Of a DNA stretch of 6,998 nucleotides, positions 5,107 through 6,998 are shown one piece after another. The notes beneath the pieces were generated by a model. That model was not told the origin of the DNA, searched no databases, and saw only the letters and a list, made by a program, of their open reading frames with translations. The position numbers and the translations under genes are program-made. Source of the DNA: Pseudomonadota bacterium (GTDB taxonomy: Bacteria > Pseudomonadota > Gammaproteobacteria > Burkholderiales > Burkholderiaceae_B); NCBI GenBank assembly GCA_023427945.1, contig JAEYZR010000363.1, forward strand, positions 1 through 6,998, written 5' to 3'. How positions within the stretch are numbered: the stretch's first letter is position 1; every line of letters begins with the position of its first letter.

Positions 5107-6998
5107 TTATTGCAGCGCCAGTGACATTTCCACGGGCGCACTGGGCTGGGTGACCGGCAACCTGAGCGTAAAGCAGCTTCCCGAACCGGGCGAGGATGTC
5201 ACGTTGACCGTCCCCATGTGCTGCTGCGCGACCGTCATGACGAACGGCAGGCCCAGACCCACGCCCAGGCCGGCGTCCCAAGGGGTGGCCGAGACCTGGA
5301 AGAACGGTTCGAACAGACGTCGTTGCGCCTCCTGCGACACACCAATGCCCTGGTCTTCGACAGATATTTCCACCCACTGCGAGGCCATGACGGCATGGAT
5401 GTTCACCTGCGTGTGGGGCGGTGAATACTTGATCGCGTTATCCAGCAGATTGACCATCGCCCGCAACAGCATATTTCTGTTGCCGTGGACACAGGCTGGC
5501 GCCGCGCCCTCACGGGTTGTCAACAGAATATCCTTGGCCAGTGCGGTGTGCCAGAGGCGGTCGACCGCCTCCGCGATGAGGTCGTCGACGTCGATCTCGA
5601 TAAAAGCCCGGCGATCCAGATGGCCCGCGCGCGACAGGTCTGTATAGCCCTGCGTCACGCGCAGGCTGTAGTCCACGAGCTTGTGTATGTTGGCGATGAA
5701 ACCGGCGTCGGCCTTCGAATTGGCCTGCAGGCGCTCTTCGAGCATGGATCGCACGGTCGCCAGCGGGCTGCGCATGTCGTGGGCCATATGGCGCAGCGTC
5801 ACCTGGTCACTTTCGATCTCGGCGCGCAGGTCATGGATGTCGAGCACGCAAATCAGGCTGGCCGTGGAGTCGTAACGTGCGCCATCGGAGAACGGCGCCA
5901 CCATGATGGTGTGCGTGCGCGCCTGCAAGGTCATCTCGAATGAGCGCATGTGGCCGCTCGCCCTGGCTTCGGTGATGGCCTCACGCACCTGGTTCAGGAT
6001 GGGATGGTCGGGCAGCCTGGGCGACGGGGCATGAATGTCGAACGCACCCAGCAGCGCTCTGCCCCGCGCGTTGTACGTGACCAGCTGGCCATGTTCCTCG
6101 ACAAAGACTGCGTAGGGCAAGGTATCCATCATTTCGACGTAGCCCGACTGCCAGCCCCGGATATCCTTCATGATGCGTGCGACCTTGTCGCCACGGAAGT
6201 ACCAGGCGTTCTTCAACGAGGCTGAGCGTGCGTCTCGCGCACCCGGCGACACCGCAGTCAGCGGATCGGGTGCATCCTGCTGCAGTTGCCTGTATGCCCG
6301 GACCAGGGAGGCGCTCACTGTGCCTGCACGGCGCCAGCCACACAAGGCAAACACGCCAACGCCTGCTGCCATCACGGCCCCCGGCGGCAGCCAGTAGGAC
6401 CAGTGCAGCAGCGCCAGAAGGTTGACGGCAACATACACAGCGAACCAGAGCGCCATCGCCGTGTACATGCGCCAACCGCTGAACAGAAGACAGATCAGCA
6501 GTGTTCCGGTCAGCGTCATCGCGTTGATGCCCAGACTGACCAGGAAAGGCGGTTTGCCCAGCACGTGACCCTCCAGCAGGGCTTCGGCCATCATGGCGCT
6601 GGCCTCGGTGCCGTGTACGCCGGAGTCCGGGTGAGATCCGGCAGACAGGTGATAGAGTCTGCCCGTGTCGGTGACACTGCTGCCGATGAAGACGATTTTT
6701 CCACGCCACTGCGAGGCAGGTATCGCGCCATTCAATACATCGACGTAGGAATACCGCTTCAGGTGAAAGCGGGTGGGCAGGCGCATCGACATGACACCGG
6801 GCTGGCGCTTGCCCAGGCTGGATACGCTGTCCTGGATGTAGTCTTCGATACGGTCTATGGGCAGCGCTTTCCGGGCGACGCGGATGGCCTCGATGATGAC
6901 ATGAGCAAGCACCTCCCCGGTGGCAGGGACATTGATGTAAGGCAGAAACCCGTTCACGAGATCGTCTCCGCCCACCACGATGCTCCGTTGTCCCGTAG
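5107..6998 (-). CDS. CHASE2-domain sensor histidine kinase (5' end beyond window)
   Basis: At least 630 residues are visible and the frame stays open to the window edge, so the N-terminus (probably a membrane anchor and the start of the sensor) is missing. The GTG at 6976-6978 could be read as a start but lies within the domain and is unlikely to be real. Numbering from that codon: residues 1-~138 are the rest of an extracytoplasmic CHASE2 domain, with GKIVFIGSS (93-101) and GVHGTEASAMM (120-130). Three membrane segments follow (~145-166, 170-192, 199-215), the usual CHASE2 plan. A PAS-like region lies at ~282-385, and a HisKA domain has MAHDMRSPLA with phospho-acceptor H400. The HATPase_c domain has its N-box (NLLDNAIKY, 510-518), G1 (EDQGIGV, 541-547), F-box (LFEPFF) and G2 (GLGVGLGLPF, 570-579). 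All catalytic boxes are intact. The CHASE2 ligand is unknown. The partner response regulator is not in view and may lie upstream of the kinase, to the right. Confidence 0.95.
   Translation of the reverse strand, partial: TGQRSIVVGGDDLVNGFLPYINVPATGEVLAHVIIEAIRVARKALPIDRIEDYIQDSVSSLGKRQPGVMSMRLPTRFHLKRYSYVDVLNGAIPASQWRGKIVFIGSSVTDTGRLYHLSAGSHPDSGVHGTEASAMMAEALLEGHVLGKPPFLVSLGINAMTLTGTLLICLLFSGWRMYTAMALWFAVYVAVNLLALLHWSYWLPPGAVMAAGVGVFALCGWRRAGTVSASLVRAYRQLQQDAPDPLTAVSPGARDARSASLKNAWYFRGDKVARIMKDIRGWQSGYVEMMDTLPYAVFVEEHGQLVTYNARGRALLGAFDIHAPSPRLPDHPILNQVREAITEARASGHMRSFEMTLQARTHTIMVAPFSDGARYDSTASLICVLDIHDLRAEIESDQVTLRHMAHDMRSPLATVRSMLEERLQANSKADAGFIANIHKLVDYSLRVTQGYTDLSRAGHLDRRAFIEIDVDDLIAEAVDRLWHTALAKDILLTTREGAAPACVHGNRNMLLRAMVNLLDNAIKYSPPHTQVNIHAVMASQWVEISVEDQGIGVSQEAQRRLFEPFFQVSATPWDAGLGVGLGLPFVMTVAQQHMGTVNVTSSPGSGSCFTLRLPVTQPSAPVEMSLALQ

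Noticed and set aside
5981..6709. 242-codon - strand frame within the histidine kinase gene
   Set aside because: It is a shifted frame of the CHASE2 kinase; the kinase frame has continuous domains and intact motifs, so there is no sign of a frameshift.
1..6998. Mobile elements, CRISPR arrays, tRNA or rRNA genes
   Set aside because: No transposase, terminal inverted repeat, spaced direct repeats or structured RNA sequence was recognised; the only repeat is the short in-gene array in sctP.

Overview
The window carries the 3' half of a type III secretion system (T3SS) core operon on the + strand. A large sensor histidine kinase gene on the - strand converges on it. The DNA is GC-rich with strongly GC-biased third codon positions. 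The gene order O-P-Q-R-S-T-U, an undivided SctQ and a HrpP/YscP-like SctP point to a proteobacterium. A betaproteobacterium of the Burkholderiales (Bordetella/Achromobacter-like or a relative) is my best guess. That is inference from gene order and protein character; the genus cannot be read from this sequence.

Layout: (1) bases 1-95 hold the last ~30 codons of an upstream gene, probably sctO (the T3SS stalk), which overlaps the next start. (2) 85-1155 is sctP, the needle-length ruler and substrate-switch protein; its Pro/Ala-rich middle holds three tandem 15-residue repeats. (3) 1152-2246 is sctQ, the cytoplasmic sorting-platform (C-ring) protein with two SPOA domains. (4) 2243-2944 sctR, 2955-3209 sctS and 3209-3991 sctT encode the membrane export gate. 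(5) 3988-5064 is sctU, the autocleaving switch protein with an intact NPTH site. (6) 5065-5106 is a 42-bp convergent gap with no clear terminator. (7) 5107-6998 (-) is a membrane histidine kinase: CHASE2 sensor, three membrane helices, PAS-like region, HisKA and HATPase_c. Its N-terminus lies beyond the right edge.

The six + strand genes are tightly packed. Four junctions are ATGA or TAATG stop/start overlaps and one is a 10-bp gap, so they are almost certainly one translationally coupled transcript. Functionally, SctR/S/T form the export pore and SctU sits at its cytoplasmic entrance. SctQ delivers substrates to the gate. SctP measures the needle and tells SctU when to switch from needle subunits to later substrates. 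Genes needed for a full system (sctV, sctN, sctC, sctJ, sctD, needle, translocators) are not in this window and presumably lie to the left or elsewhere.

No mobile element, CRISPR array, tRNA or rRNA was seen. The system is a recognisable T3SS rather than a new one. The most distinctive points are the repeat-bearing ruler, the adjacent CHASE2 kinase, and the possibility of a second, short SctQ product.
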